NCBI RefSeq assembly: GCF_020708045.1
Contig: NZ_JAJFES010000004.1
Coordinates: 248,001 to 312,000 of the forward strand
Source of the DNA: Massilia sp. IC2-278
GTDB lineage: Bacteria > Pseudomonadota > Gammaproteobacteria > Burkholderiales > Burkholderiaceae_D
Direction: 5' to 3'
Length of the DNA stretch: 64,000 nucleotides
The number at the start of each line of letters is the position of its first letter. The stretch's first letter is position 1. Made by a program: the position numbers and the translations under genes. The notes under the pieces are model-generated. The model searched no databases and was not told where the DNA came from. It saw only the letters and a program-made list of their open reading frames with translations. Of the stretch, positions 46,551 through 56,189 are shown piece after piece.

Positions 46551-47327
46551 ATGCAGCGCACCCGCTCACGCCATTGCCGTACCGCCCACACTCACCGTAC
46601 GCTACCCATCCTGCTGGCCTGCCTGTCGGCGCTGACGCTGCTTTCATCCGCCAGCACCAATGCCGCGGCACAGGCAGCCGCCGCCGATACGCGCTATGAA
46701 CGCGTCGCACCCAGCCCGGACGGCATCGGCAAGCGCTACATGGGCCGCGAGATTGCCGGCGTGATGGGATGGGAAGGCGCGCAATGGCTCGAGCGCGACA
46801 GCCGCGCACGCGAGGAGCGGCCGGAACTGCTCCTGCGGGAACTGGCGCTGGCGCCAGGCATGACGGTGGCCGACATCGGCGCCGGCACCGGCTACTACAC
46901 CTGGCAGATGGCGAAACAGGTCGGGCCCGGCGGGCGTGTGTATGCGGTCGACGTGCAGCCGGAAATGATCGCCATGCTCGACAGCCAGATGACAAAGCGC
47001 GGCGTGCGCAACGTGGTCTCGGTGCTGGGCAGCGAAACCACCGTCAAATTGCCGCCGGCCAGCATCGACCTGGCAATCATGGTCGATGTCTATCACGAGC
47101 TCGCCTATCCCTCGGAAGTCCTCGACAGCATCGTCGCAGCGCTGAAGCCGGGCGGGCGCGTCATCTTCGTCGAATACCGGGCCGAGGATCCCGCAGTCGC
47201 GATCAAGCCGCTGCACAAGATGAGCGAGTCGCAGATACGGCGTGAAGCCACGGTGCATGGCCTGAAGTGGGAACGCAGCATCGGGTCGCTGCCGATCCAG
47301 CATGCGATCGTGTTCCGCAAGCCCTGA
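46551..47327 (+). CDS. Exported class I SAM-dependent methyltransferase-like protein
   Basis: The 258 residues begin with a long basic segment and a hydrophobic helix resembling a signal peptide (RTLPILLACLSALTLLSSASTNAAAQA, residues about 16-42). A Rossmann methyltransferase domain follows: motif I VADIGAGTGYYTWQMAKQVGPGGRV (about 105-129), VDVQPEMIAML, IDLAIMVDVYHELAYP and ALKPGGRVIFVEYR. The SAM motifs are intact. SAM is not known in the periplasm, so either the protein stays inside, membrane-tethered, or its role differs. Such exported methyltransferases recur in Proteobacteria without assigned substrates. It is monocistronic. Confidence 0.8.
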   Translation: MQRTRSRHCRTAHTHRTLPILLACLSALTLLSSASTNAAAQAAAADTRYERVAPSPDGIGKRYMGREIAGVMGWEGAQWLERDSRAREERPELLLRELALAPGMTVADIGAGTGYYTWQMAKQVGPGGRVYAVDVQPEMIAMLDSQMTKRGVRNVVSVLGSETTVKLPPASIDLAIMVDVYHELAYPSEVLDSIVAALKPGGRVIFVEYRAEDPAVAIKPLHKMSESQIRREATVHGLKWERSIGSLPIQHAIVFRKP

Positions 47328-47367
47328 GCGCAGATTTTCTTGCCGTGGCTATCGAAACTGCCTGAAC

Positions 47368-47398
47368 GAAAAATGCCGGCATCACGCCGGCATTTCTC
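47368..47398. terminator. Bidirectional terminator
   Basis: AAATGCCGGC-N5-GCCGGCATTT is a perfect 10-bp stem between two convergent genes, with GAAAA on the left and TTTCTC on the right giving T-rich tails both ways. Confidence 0.82.
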
Positions 47399-47416
47399 AT
47401 GCGTTCGACACACGGA

Positions 47417-47905
47417 TTACTTCTTGGCAGCAGCCTTGTGCACGTCGGCCATCGCTTCGGCGCGTGCCTGTTCGGTCTTGGCAGCAGCGGTCGCGCGGTC
47501 GGCGGCGGCATCAACCTGCTTCTTCAGCGACTTTTCGTCGGCCTTGATCATGGTCTTCTCGGCCTTCAGGTTCGCTTCCGAGACTTTTTCCTCAGCCTTG
47601 GCCACGGCCTTGGCGCGGTCTTCCGGATCAGCCTTGGTCACTTTCTCGGCTGCGTCGGCGTGGGCCTTCACGGCCTTGGCGTGGGCCTTGGCTTTCTTTT
47701 CCTGGGCGTCGGCGACGGCCTTGGTGGCTTTTTCGTCGGCCTTGGCAGCAGCCTTGGCTTCTTTCGCTTCGGCCTTGGCGACGTCGGCTTCGGCCTTGGC
47801 TTCGGCTTTCACCACGGCTTCGGTGTTGGCCGAGTTGACGTTGGTCTGGGCGTAAGCGGAAGTAGCGAAAACGCCGGCGATCAGGGTTGCGAGCAGCTTG
47901 TTCAT
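47417..47905 (-). CDS. Exported Ala/Lys/Glu-rich low-complexity protein
   Basis: A 162-residue precursor with signal peptide MNKLLATLIAGVFATSAYAQ; the ATG at 47905 has AAGGAC 5 nt upstream. The mature part is almost entirely Ala, Lys, Glu and Asp in short repeats (KAEAKAEADVAKAEAKEAKAA and similar), predicted as a long highly charged helix or coiled coil. There is no cysteine and no aromatic residue after the signal. It may be a periplasmic structural, nucleic-acid-binding or envelope-stress protein; I recognise no specific family. Confidence 0.8.
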   Translation of the reverse strand: MNKLLATLIAGVFATSAYAQTNVNSANTEAVVKAEAKAEADVAKAEAKEAKAAAKADEKATKAVADAQEKKAKAHAKAVKAHADAAEKVTKADPEDRAKAVAKAEEKVSEANLKAEKTMIKADEKSLKKQVDAAADRATAAAKTEQARAEAMADVHKAAAKK

Positions 47906-48048
47906 GGTATGTCCTTTCGGTTTTATGGTGGGGTGCAGGTCTGTGCCTGCGTTTGTATTTTTGTTAAGCACAGGTCCAGAATATGCCTCCGGCCCTGGAA
48001 GTTCTGTTCGCCACCACACACACTACTGCTGAGTTGAAACAAGGTGTT

Positions 48049-49452
48049 TCAGCGCCGCGCCGGCCCCGCATACAGGTCGATGATGTCGACGATCCCGTCC
48101 TGGCAGACCGGGCAGAACTGCTCGCTGCGATCGAACATGATGCATTGCATCGCCGGCCGGTAATACCCGCTCGCTTCGTAGTTCGCCCCCTCGAACGCCC
48201 CTATGGCGTGGCGGTGCGGCTGCTTCTCGAACAGGGCTTTTGTCGCTGCCAGGTCTTCGCGGAACAGCGCGTTCATTTCGCTTTCGGGACGATTGTTTTC
48301 ACGCAGCTGGGCACGCTTTTTCTGGTAAGCGCGCGAGGCGTTTTCGTACTCTTTTTTCGGCCAGGGCGTCGGCAAGGGCGTGTTTGCTGTTACATGTTGT
48401 TTCCATTTGAGCGCGGCCGGATCGCGCAAGGCGGTCACGTTCGGCTCCCACGGTTCGGTGCGCACGTCGCTCGCCTGGTAGGCCACCGGCGAGGTGTAGT
48501 ATTCGTCGGCCAAACCGGCGAAGTGGTGGCCGAACTCGTGCACGAACAGATAGTTGGCCCAGGCATTGCCCGCCGCCGCCGTGCTGAACTGGCCGAAGAT
48601 GCCGCCGCCGCCATAGGTCTCGTTGTTCACCAGGATTTCGATGAATTCGTAGGGCGCGTGCTGGGCAATGTCGCGCAAGGCGCGGTTGTCGAGCGTCAGC
48701 ACGTAGCGTTCGCTGCCGAAGATGTCGTAGCGCGTACCGAGTGGCGACGCGTGGTGCACGCCGGTCGAGGGCCGCGAGATGCCCGACTCGGTGGTCGGCA
48801 CCGCCAGCGCCCAGACGTTGAAGTCGTTCGCACGCTCCTTGAACGGCGACACCGTGAACAGGTGCTGCGACAGGCGGCGCGCATCGGCCTCGAACTTCTT
48901 CATGTCGGCAGCCGTGTAGCCGTCGCCCAGGATCAGCAAATCGACCTTTTGCGGCGACGGACCGCTGACGTGGATCGGAATCGGTTTCGCTGGCGCGGGA
49001 GGCTGCTGCTTCACCACGTCAGGCGCTTTCGGATCGACCTCCACGCTCCAGGCCACCGAAAAGGCATTGCGTTCGTCGCGCTTCAGGATGCGCACGCGCA
49101 CCGGCTTGTCGAACTGTGGAAAGCGCACCGACTCGCTGAAGCTGCGGCTGAGCTTATTCGCTTCCTCGGTCGTGCGCCACTCGCCGAACACGGTCGAGAA
49201 GCCGCGCGAATACAGCAAATCGCCGGTCTTCGCATCGACCACCTCGACGCGGTTCTGGCCGCGGTTGGTCTCATCGAAGTTGCGCGACATGTCGCCCGGC
49301 CAGGGCAGCGGCTCGATCAGTACGCGTTCGATGGCGTAGCTGTCGCTTAACGCGTTGCCGCTGTGGGTGTAGTCGAGGCGGACGGTGGCGGGCTGGGCGG
49401 CGAAGACGGCGCTGGAAGCAAGCGCCAGGACGGCGGCAAGGAAGCGGAGCAT
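48049..49452 (-). CDS. Exported M64-family (IgA peptidase-like) metallopeptidase
   Basis: Zinc peptidase. The 467-residue precursor has a signal peptide (FLAAVLALASSAVFAA), an N-terminal beta domain of about 130 residues, then the M64 domain starting KVDLLILGDGYTAADMKKFEADARRL. The zinc site is FVHEFGHHFAGLADEYY (HExxHxxGxxDE pattern). Two cysteines near the end (CIMFDRSEQFCPVC) probably form a disulfide. M64 members include Clostridium ramosum IgA protease, but this branch is common in free-living bacteria and its substrate is unknown. Confidence 0.9.
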   Translation of the reverse strand: MLRFLAAVLALASSAVFAAQPATVRLDYTHSGNALSDSYAIERVLIEPLPWPGDMSRNFDETNRGQNRVEVVDAKTGDLLYSRGFSTVFGEWRTTEEANKLSRSFSESVRFPQFDKPVRVRILKRDERNAFSVAWSVEVDPKAPDVVKQQPPAPAKPIPIHVSGPSPQKVDLLILGDGYTAADMKKFEADARRLSQHLFTVSPFKERANDFNVWALAVPTTESGISRPSTGVHHASPLGTRYDIFGSERYVLTLDNRALRDIAQHAPYEFIEILVNNETYGGGGIFGQFSTAAAGNAWANYLFVHEFGHHFAGLADEYYTSPVAYQASDVRTEPWEPNVTALRDPAALKWKQHVTANTPLPTPWPKKEYENASRAYQKKRAQLRENNRPESEMNALFREDLAATKALFEKQPHRHAIGAFEGANYEASGYYRPAMQCIMFDRSEQFCPVCQDGIVDIIDLYAGPARR

Positions 49453-49495
49453 GCGGTTTCCTGTGAGATGGGAAAGCCCGCATTGTAATCCTGTA

Positions 49496-49526
49496 CACGG
49501 CCGGCAAGCGCTGCCCGCCGGCCGTG
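49496..49526. repeat. Hairpin downstream of the cyanophycinase-like gene
   Basis: CACGGCCGGC and GCCGGCCGTG form a 10-bp stem with an 11-nt loop, 10 bp after the end of the cyanophycinase-like reading frame. No T-run follows on the minus strand, so it may stabilise the mRNA end rather than terminate by itself. Confidence 0.45.
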
Positions 49527-49536
49527 CAGGTTCACG

Positions 49537-50748
49537 CTATTTGTACTGGTACAGCGGCCGCTTCACGATGATCGGCCGGATATCCAGCCGCACGTTATAG
49601 ATCGAGTAGTTCTCGGTCGCCGCCGACATGTAGCCCACGCTCTCCCCCGTGCGCGAGAACTTGAACTCGAAGCCGAGGTCCGGCTGCACCGAATTGGCGC
49701 TATCGAGGGTTAGGCCGATGGCTTCCGGCTGGTCGCTGTCGATCAGCTTGCCCATCAAATCGACCACCGTGCTGTTGCCGAGGATATCGGCGGAGAACAG
49801 CGGCTCGCGGTAATACGGCCGGGCCGGGTCGAGGCGGCCGTCGGCCTTGTCGGGCGCTGGGGTGAATGCATGGCTGGCGATGTTGAAGCGGTCGCCGTTG
49901 TCGAGGTAGCTCAGGCGCACGTTGCTGACGTTAAAGGCGCCCTCCTGCGCATTCGCCGCCGACAGATCGACCACCAGCGCGCCCTTGTAGCCGATCACCT
50001 CGACGTCGCGCTACGGCCCCACCACCATCGCCGTGTTCTCGTCGATGCCCAGGCCCAGCTTGTAGCCTTTTTGCAGCATGGCCGGCAGCATGCGTGCAAA
50101 GCGGCCGCGCACCAGCAGGTGCTGGTCGACGAATACGTCGTCGCCGATGAAACCGAGTCCGGGCGTGATTTCCTGGCCGTCGGTGAGGCCGAGCTTGAGG
50201 GTGGCCAGCACCGGCTTCGGGTGGCCGAACATGGAGGAACTCATGATGGCGGCGCCGGCGCTGGTGCCGGCGATCACGCCGCCGCGCCGGTACATGCTCC
50301 AGAGGGCGTCGAGCACCAAGCTGTTGGCGCCGTCGGGGCGGCGCAGCGCGCGCGTGATGCGGGCCTGGTCGCCGCCGGCGAAATACGCTCCGCCTGCGGT
50401 GCGGACGGCTTCGGCCAAGGCGGGATTGTCGGCGGCAGCCTGGTAGTCGGTGCCGGTCAGGCGCACGGCCACCGGGACGAAAAAGGCATTCGCGCCGTAG
50501 CGGTTCAGGCGCTCGACGAGGAAGGCGCCGGATTTTTCGGGATTGGAGGAAGCGGAGGCGAATACGGCAATGCGCGCGCCCTTGCCGCCGGCCAGTTCGA
50601 CGATGCGCTCCCAGACGGCGGCGTTATCCGGACGCAGCGCCCCGCCGATGATGACCAGCGAGCCCTTCGGCGGGGTTTCTGCGGCGACCCCGGGCTGGCC
50701 CGCCAGGCAGGCCATGATGAAGGCGACAAAGACGGCGAACCGGACCAT
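49537..50748 (-). pseudogene. Cyanophycinase-like S51 peptidase gene interrupted by an amber codon
   Basis: A secreted cyanophycinase-type serine peptidase: signal peptide (FAVFVAFIMACLAGQPGVAA), KGSLVIIGGALRPDN, nucleophile Ser in IAGTSAGAAIMSSSMFG, and the His and Glu candidates in DVFVDQHLLVRGRF and GLGIDENTAMVV. A TAG at 50013-50011 ends this frame after 245 residues. The same frame continues without further stops for 157 residues (RDVEVIGYKGALVVDLSAA...) to 49537. A single C-to-T change of CAG would explain it. The whole catalytic part lies before the stop, so the short product could still be active and only the C-terminal domain would be lost. A sequencing error cannot be excluded. Confidence 0.8.
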
Positions 50749-50817
50749 GATGCGCTCCTTCTCGAACAGTCAAAGCGTAAGCCTGATTCCAGAAAGACGT
50801 CGCCATGTTGAGTTCTC

Positions 50818-51255
50818 TCAGGAGACGTATATGTTGGGGAAATAGCGTTCCATCAACGTTTCCGGCTTGCTGGGTGTGGTGAAACCGAAGCGTTCGTACA
50901 GGCCGTGGGCGTCGCTAGTAGCGAGGGTAAAACGGCGCAGGCGTTGCAGGCTGGGGTGGCGCAGCACGGCCGCGACCAGCTGCTTGCCGTAGCCATGGCC
51001 GCGGTATTCCGGCACCACGAAGACGTCGACCAGGTTGGCAAAAGTGGCGAAATCAGTGATCACGCGGGCAAAGGCGACTTGCCGCCCGTCCAGGTAGCCG
51101 CCGAAGCACAGCGAATTCTCGATGGCGCGCTCGACGACCGGCCGCGAGATGCCGACCGCCCAGCTCGACTGCTCGCTGAGGAAGCGGTAGATCATCGGGA
51201 TGTCGAGCAGCGACTGGTCGGTGCTGACTTCGAAACTGGAATCGTTGGTAGTCAT
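50818..51255 (-). CDS. GNAT-family N-acetyltransferase
   Basis: A 145-residue acetyltransferase of the compact type found near amino-acid genes. Motifs: SSWAVGISRPVVERAIENSLCFGGYLDGRQVAFARVITD, then VDVFVVPEYRGHGYGKQLVAAVL (acetyl-CoA loop RGHGYG) and ATSDAHGLYERFGF at the end. The start ATG at 51255 matches the usual family N-terminus; the open frame extends further upstream without support. Substrate unknown. Confidence 0.88.
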   Translation of the reverse strand: MTTNDSSFEVSTDQSLLDIPMIYRFLSEQSSWAVGISRPVVERAIENSLCFGGYLDGRQVAFARVITDFATFANLVDVFVVPEYRGHGYGKQLVAAVLRHPSLQRLRRFTLATSDAHGLYERFGFTTPSKPETLMERYFPNIYVS

Positions 51256-51326
51256 CCTGGAGCCGTCTGCGAAAAAACCAATTCTAGCGCCGTTTGCCTG
51301 AACAACAAGTTTCGATTGCGCCTGCC

Positions 51327-51935
51327 TCAGCGTGCGTCTTCGCTGCCCGGCAGGTAGCGCTCGGGCAGGGTCAGGTGGGCATCTTCCGCGCGCCAAATCA
51401 AGTTGGCGATCCACCAGCGCTTGCCGTCGTGTACCAGCTGGATGCTGTTAATGCCGCGCATGAAGGGCTTGGTGTCGTGCGGCGCGCGCAGCAGTTCATA
51501 GGTGCTGAACACGTGCACCAGCTGGCCGAAGGTCTCGGTGCGGCGCGCGATTTCGCGCTCATAGAAACCGTTGGCGCTGAAGGTGCTCATGTTGCGGCTG
51601 ATGTAGTCCTCGACCGTCATCGGGCGCAGGGCAAAAGCGCCGTGATTCTGCGGGACGATCATCGACAGTTTGGCGTCGGGCACGAACAGCGCGCGCATGC
51701 GGTTCCAGTTGCGCGCCGCGCCGGCCGGGCCGGAAATGACTTCGTACAGGGCGGCGACGGTGGAGTCGACCGAGGCGCCGTCGGCTTCCCGGGCGGTGAC
51801 CGGCTGGGCCGGGGCGGTATGGACCTGGGCCGGCGGCTGTGCCGGTGCCTGCGGCGTTTGCGCTTGCGGCTGGGCGTGGGCAGCGGCGCCGGCCAGCATG
51901 GCCGCCGCGGCAGCCGGGATCCATCGTTGCATCAT
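51327..51935 (-). CDS. Exported SnoaL/NTF2-like domain protein
   Basis: About 202 residues. The start ATG-ATG at 51935 has GGAG 6 nt upstream and opens a signal peptide (WIPAAAAAMLAGAAAHA). A Pro/Ala/Gln-rich linker (about 20-50) is followed by an NTF2-like alpha+beta barrel (VDSTVAALYEVISGPAGAARNWNRMRALFVPDAKLSM ... KRWWIANLIW). These small barrels bind small molecules or act as scaffolds; catalytic function cannot be assigned. It is divergent from argH. Confidence 0.8.
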   Translation of the reverse strand: MMQRWIPAAAAAMLAGAAAHAQPQAQTPQAPAQPPAQVHTAPAQPVTAREADGASVDSTVAALYEVISGPAGAARNWNRMRALFVPDAKLSMIVPQNHGAFALRPMTVEDYISRNMSTFSANGFYEREIARRTETFGQLVHVFSTYELLRAPHDTKPFMRGINSIQLVHDGKRWWIANLIWRAEDAHLTLPERYLPGSEDAR

Positions 51936-52065
51936 CTTGTTCTCCATTGCGTCAGACTTAACATGCGCATCATCGGGGATTTTTGCCGCCTTGTCATCCA
52001 GCCTTGCCCGGACTGCGGCCCTGCGTGGCGGTTTATAATCCGGTAAATCAACCGGAACCTTCCCC

Positions 52066-53466
52066 ATGACTTCACAATTCTCCAAGAAAGCCGAGGCCTG
52101 GTCGGCGCGCTTCTCCGAACCCGTCTCCGACCTCGTCAAGCGCTACACCGCGTCCGTGTTCTTCGACAAGCGCCTGGCCCTGTTCGACATCCAGGGTTCG
52201 CTCGCCCACGCCGAGATGCTGGCCGCGCAAGGCATCATCAGCCAGGAAGACCGTGCCGAGATCGAGCGCGGCATGGCGCAGATCCGCGGCGAGATCGAAG
52301 CCGGCAGCTTCGAGTGGCTGCTCGACCTGGAGGATGTGCACCTGAACATCGAGAAGCGCCTGACCGAACTGGTCGGCGACGCCGGCAAGCGCCTGCACAC
52401 CGGCCGCTCGCGCAACGACCAGGTGGCGACCGATATCCGCCTGTACGTGCGCGCCGCCATCGACGACGTGCTGGCTCTGCTGAACGGCCTGCGCAGCGCG
52501 CTGACCGACCTGGCGGAACGCCACTTCGACACGATCATGCCGGGCTTTACCCACCTGCAGGTGGCCCAGCCGATCACCTTTGGACACCACATGCTGGCCT
52601 ATGTGGAGATGTTCGGGCGCGACGCCGAGCGCATGCAGGATGCGCGCCGCCGCGTGAACCGCCTGCCGCTGGGCGCCGCGGCCCTGGCCGGCACCACCTT
52701 CCCGATCGACCGCCTGCGTGTGGCGCAGAACCTCGGCTTCGAGGATGTGTGCCACAACTCGCTCGACGCCGTGTCCGACCGCGACTTCGCGATCGAGTTC
52801 ACCGCTGCGGCCTCGCTGATCATGATGCACGTGTCGCGCATGTCGGAAGAGCTGGTCATGTGGATGAGCCCGCGCATCGGCTTCATCGACATCGCCGACC
52901 GCTTCTGCACCGGCTCGTCGATCATGCCGCAAAAGAAGAACCCGGACGTGCCGGAACTCGCGCGCGGCAAGACCGGCCGCGTGTATGGCCACCTGGCCTC
53001 GCTGCTGACCCTGATGAAGGGCCAGCCGCTGGCCTACAACAAGGACAACCAGGAAGACAAGGAACCGCTGTTCGACACCGTCGACACCGTGCTCGACACC
53101 CTGCGCATCTTCACCGACATGGCCGGCGGCATCACCGTCAAGGCCGAGAACATGCGCGCCGCCGCGCTGCAGGGCTATGCCACGGCGACCGACCTGGCCG
53201 ATTATCTCGTCAAGAAGGGCCTGCCGTTCCGCGATGCGCACGAAGCCGTGGCGCATGCGGTACGTGCCTGCGACGCGGCCGGCGTCGATCTGTCGGAGAT
53301 GTCGCTGGAGACGCTGCAGGGCTTCTCGCCGCTGATCGAGGACGATGTGTTTGCGGTGCTGACGCTGGAAGGCTCGGTGGCGGCGCGCGATCACGTGGGT
53401 GGGACGGCGCCGGATCAGGTGAAAAAGGCGATCGAGCGCGTACGTGGGCAGTTGAAGGATAACTGA
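52066..53466 (+). CDS. argH: Argininosuccinate lyase
   Basis: Last step of arginine biosynthesis: argininosuccinate to arginine and fumarate. The 466 residues contain the ArgH N-terminus ([25 protein letters not shown]), [26 protein letters not shown] and the fumarase-family signature [12 protein letters not shown] with the catalytic serine loop. Full length and intact. Confidence 0.98.
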   Translation: MTSQFSKKAEAWSARFSEPVSDLVKRYTASVFFDKRLALFDIQGSLAHAEMLAAQGIISQEDRAEIERGMAQIRGEIEAGSFEWLLDLEDVHLNIEKRLTELVGDAGKRLHTGRSRNDQVATDIRLYVRAAIDDVLALLNGLRSALTDLAERHFDTIMPGFTHLQVAQPITFGHHMLAYVEMFGRDAERMQDARRRVNRLPLGAAALAGTTFPIDRLRVAQNLGFEDVCHNSLDAVSDRDFAIEFTAAASLIMMHVSRMSEELVMWMSPRIGFIDIADRFCTGSSIMPQKKNPDVPELARGKTGRVYGHLASLLTLMKGQPLAYNKDNQEDKEPLFDTVDTVLDTLRIFTDMAGGITVKAENMRAAALQGYATATDLADYLVKKGLPFRDAHEAVAHAVRACDAAGVDLSEMSLETLQGFSPLIEDDVFAVLTLEGSVAARDHVGGTAPDQVKKAIERVRGQLKDN

Positions 53467-53480
53467 CCAACGGCTTATCC

Positions 53481-53686
53481 CGTAGGGTGGGCACTCCGTG
53501 CCCACGCGGTTACGTGCGTCTCTCCCGGACTCGTGCGTGCGAATGTCGCTCGCATCGCGTCACCGTGCCGCGATCCAATCGCCGCCCAATCGGATCGCAA
53601 CTAGCGGACACACCGCGAGCGACCAGTCACGACACGTGTCCACGGGAAACGCACGTACCGCGTGGGCACGGAGTGCCCACCCTACG
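53481..53686. repeat. REPIN-like palindromic element, copy F
   Basis: A 206-bp copy with arms 53481-53509 (GTAGGGTGGGCAC...) and 53658-53686. Like copy C, the left arm extends to GCGGTTACGTGCG. It begins 15 bp after the argH stop and fills much of the gap 53467-53811. Confidence 0.88.
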
Positions 53687-53811
53687 GACTCGACGGCTCC
53701 GTAGCCGTATTTGCTTATGCGCACGACTCCCCCGTTACGATGAGCAATCTCCAGTTGCTGCACCGGCCATTCAATGTCAGCATGCATGCTTGCCAACAAT
53801 ATTGAACACGC

Positions 53812-54615
53812 ATGGACGCCCAGCTCTGGCTGATCTGTTTCCTCACCTTCGTCATCCACCTGATCGGCACCCTCGCCTACTCGGTACGCATCGCCGGCGT
53901 GCGCACGCGCCGCATCGCGGTCTCGTTTGCCCTGTTCAGCATCCTGGTGCTGGTCTCGCGCACCTCGAATTCCTTCCTCGGCCCCTTCCTCGCCAAGCGG
54001 GTCGAATCGAACCTGGCCGGCACCATGGCCACGCACCTGCTGTCGGACTTCCGCTGGCTGCTGGTCTCCGCCTCGCTGGCGACGATTGCCGGCGCCCTCC
54101 TGATCCCGACCTTCCAGCGCGTGTTCTGCCGCGCCGTCGAGCACTTCCAGGTGCACCGCTCGGTGCCGAAGCTGATTCTGCACGGCTTTTTCAAGGGCGG
54201 GCTGTCGTACATCCGGCATTCGGCCACGCTGCCATCCGCGCCGCAGGTGAGCAAGCCGACCAGGACCGGCGCCGTGTCGTGGTCGATCCTGCTGCTGAAC
54301 GTCGGCGCCGCCGCGCTCTGGACCGTGGGCGTGTTCGCCGCCCTGTACGCCGGCGCGCTCGATCCGGCGGTGCGCGTCACCTCCAGCACCCTGTCCTCGA
54401 TCATCAATGGCGGCGCAACCATCATGATGGCCGTCTTCATCGACCCACATCTGTCCGGCATGACCGACGACGTGGTGGAGGGCAAGCTCGATGAAGCGGA
54501 GTTCCGCCAGGGTATCGTGTGGCTGGTGGGCAGCCGGCTGGCCGGCACCTTGCTGGCGCAAGCGCTGCTGGTGCCGTCCGCCATGGTCATCGTCTACGTG
54601 GCGCGGATCATTTGA
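53812..54615 (+). CDS. amj: Amj-family (DUF2837) lipid II flippase
   Basis: Polytopic membrane protein of the Amj family; Bacillus subtilis Amj can flip lipid II in place of MurJ. The 267 residues match it in pattern: an N-terminal FVIHLIGTLAYSVRIAGVRTRRIAVSFALFSILVLVSRTSN segment is the family hallmark, followed by about five more helices and a conserved FIDPHLSGMTDDVVEGK loop. It stands alone after argH and a palindromic element. Whether MurJ is also present is not visible here. Confidence 0.85.
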   Translation: MDAQLWLICFLTFVIHLIGTLAYSVRIAGVRTRRIAVSFALFSILVLVSRTSNSFLGPFLAKRVESNLAGTMATHLLSDFRWLLVSASLATIAGALLIPTFQRVFCRAVEHFQVHRSVPKLILHGFFKGGLSYIRHSATLPSAPQVSKPTRTGAVSWSILLLNVGAAALWTVGVFAALYAGALDPAVRVTSSTLSSIINGGATIMMAVFIDPHLSGMTDDVVEGKLDEAEFRQGIVWLVGSRLAGTLLAQALLVPSAMVIVYVARII

Positions 54616-54689
54616 AGGAAAGCAAGGCCGCGCACGCTTCCCCGGCATCTGGCTAGAATCTCTTTCAAGCCATATTGCAGGGGAATCAC

Positions 54690-54917
54690 ATGCATCGCTA
54701 TAAAAACATCAGCGGCGAATCCGGTGTCGTTGCGTACGACATCGGCCGCCGTTCGATCACCGTGGAATTCCGCAGCGGTGAGCGCTACCTCTACACCGAC
54801 GACAGCGCCGGCGCCGACAACATCACCGAGATGCAGCGCCTGGCCACGCTCGGCAGCGGCCTCTCGACGTACATCAGCCAGATCGTGCGCGAGCGCTATG
54901 CGCAAAAACTGAATTGA
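54690..54917 (+). CDS. KTSC-domain-like small protein
   Basis: A 75-residue cytosolic protein; the ATG at 54690 has AGGGGA 5 nt upstream. The sequence GVVAYDIGRRSITVEFRSGERYLYTDDSAGADNITEMQRLATLGSGLSTYISQIVRERYAQKL follows the KTSC pattern (small beta sheet ending in GxxxSTYI...IRxxY), a family of unknown function, although the KTSC tetrad itself is not kept. The HAD gene follows after 15 bp. Confidence 0.75.
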   Translation: MHRYKNISGESGVVAYDIGRRSITVEFRSGERYLYTDDSAGADNITEMQRLATLGSGLSTYISQIVRERYAQKLN

Positions 54918-54932
54918 ACTGAATTGGTAACC

Positions 54933-55601
54933 ATGAAACTCAGCACCCTGCCCGACCGCAGCTATTCCGTTTTCCTGTTCGACATGGACGGCACCCTGCT
55001 CACCTCGATCCGCTCCGCCGAACGCGTCTGGACCGCCTGGGCCACGCGCCACAAGCTCGACGTCGAGAAATTCCTGCCGACCCTGCACGGCAAGCGCACC
55101 CACGACACCATCAGCCAACTGAAACTGCCCGGCGTCGACCCGATCGCCGAAGCCGCCTGGATCACGGCCGCCGAGATCGAGGACGTGGCCGATATCGAAG
55201 CCATCGAAGGCGCCGCCGACTTCATCGCCAGCCTGCCGCCCGAACGCTGGGGCATCGTCACCTCGGCGCCGCGCAAGCTGGCCGAGGCGCGCCTGGCCGC
55301 GGCCGGCCTGCCCGCGCACCGCCTGCTGGTGGCGGCCGAGGATGTGGAGCACGGCAAGCCGGCGCCCGACCCTTTCCTGCTCGGCGCGCGCAAGCTCGAT
55401 GCCGCCCCGGCCGACTGCCTGGTGTTCGAAGACACGCAAACCGGCCTGCGCTCGGCGGAAGCAGCGGGCATGGACGCCATCGTCGTCACCCTGACCCACG
55501 CGCATCCGATGGAGACCACCGTGCCCGCCATCCTCGACTACGCCGACCTGCGAGCGCAGTCTGGCCCCGACGGCCTGCGTGTGCTGCGCAAGGCCGCCTG
55601 A
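54933..55601 (+). CDS. HAD-superfamily phosphatase
   Basis: Small-molecule phosphatase (HAD subfamily IA). The 222 residues have motif I FLFDMDGTLL with the nucleophile Asp, motif II IVTSAPRKLAEARL, the Lys motif GKPAPDPFLLGARKL and motif IV VFEDTQTGLRSAEAAG. An upstream in-frame TTG at 54924 is possible; the ATG at 54933 is preferred. Its stop abuts that of the convergent TMEM175 gene (shared TGATCA). Such proteins dephosphorylate sugar phosphates or glycolate phosphate; the substrate is unknown. Confidence 0.9.
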   Translation: MKLSTLPDRSYSVFLFDMDGTLLTSIRSAERVWTAWATRHKLDVEKFLPTLHGKRTHDTISQLKLPGVDPIAEAAWITAAEIEDVADIEAIEGAADFIASLPPERWGIVTSAPRKLAEARLAAAGLPAHRLLVAAEDVEHGKPAPDPFLLGARKLDAAPADCLVFEDTQTGLRSAEAAGMDAIVVTLTHAHPMETTVPAILDYADLRAQSGPDGLRVLRKAA

Positions 55602-56185
<584 letters not shown>

Positions 56186-56189
<4 letters not shown>

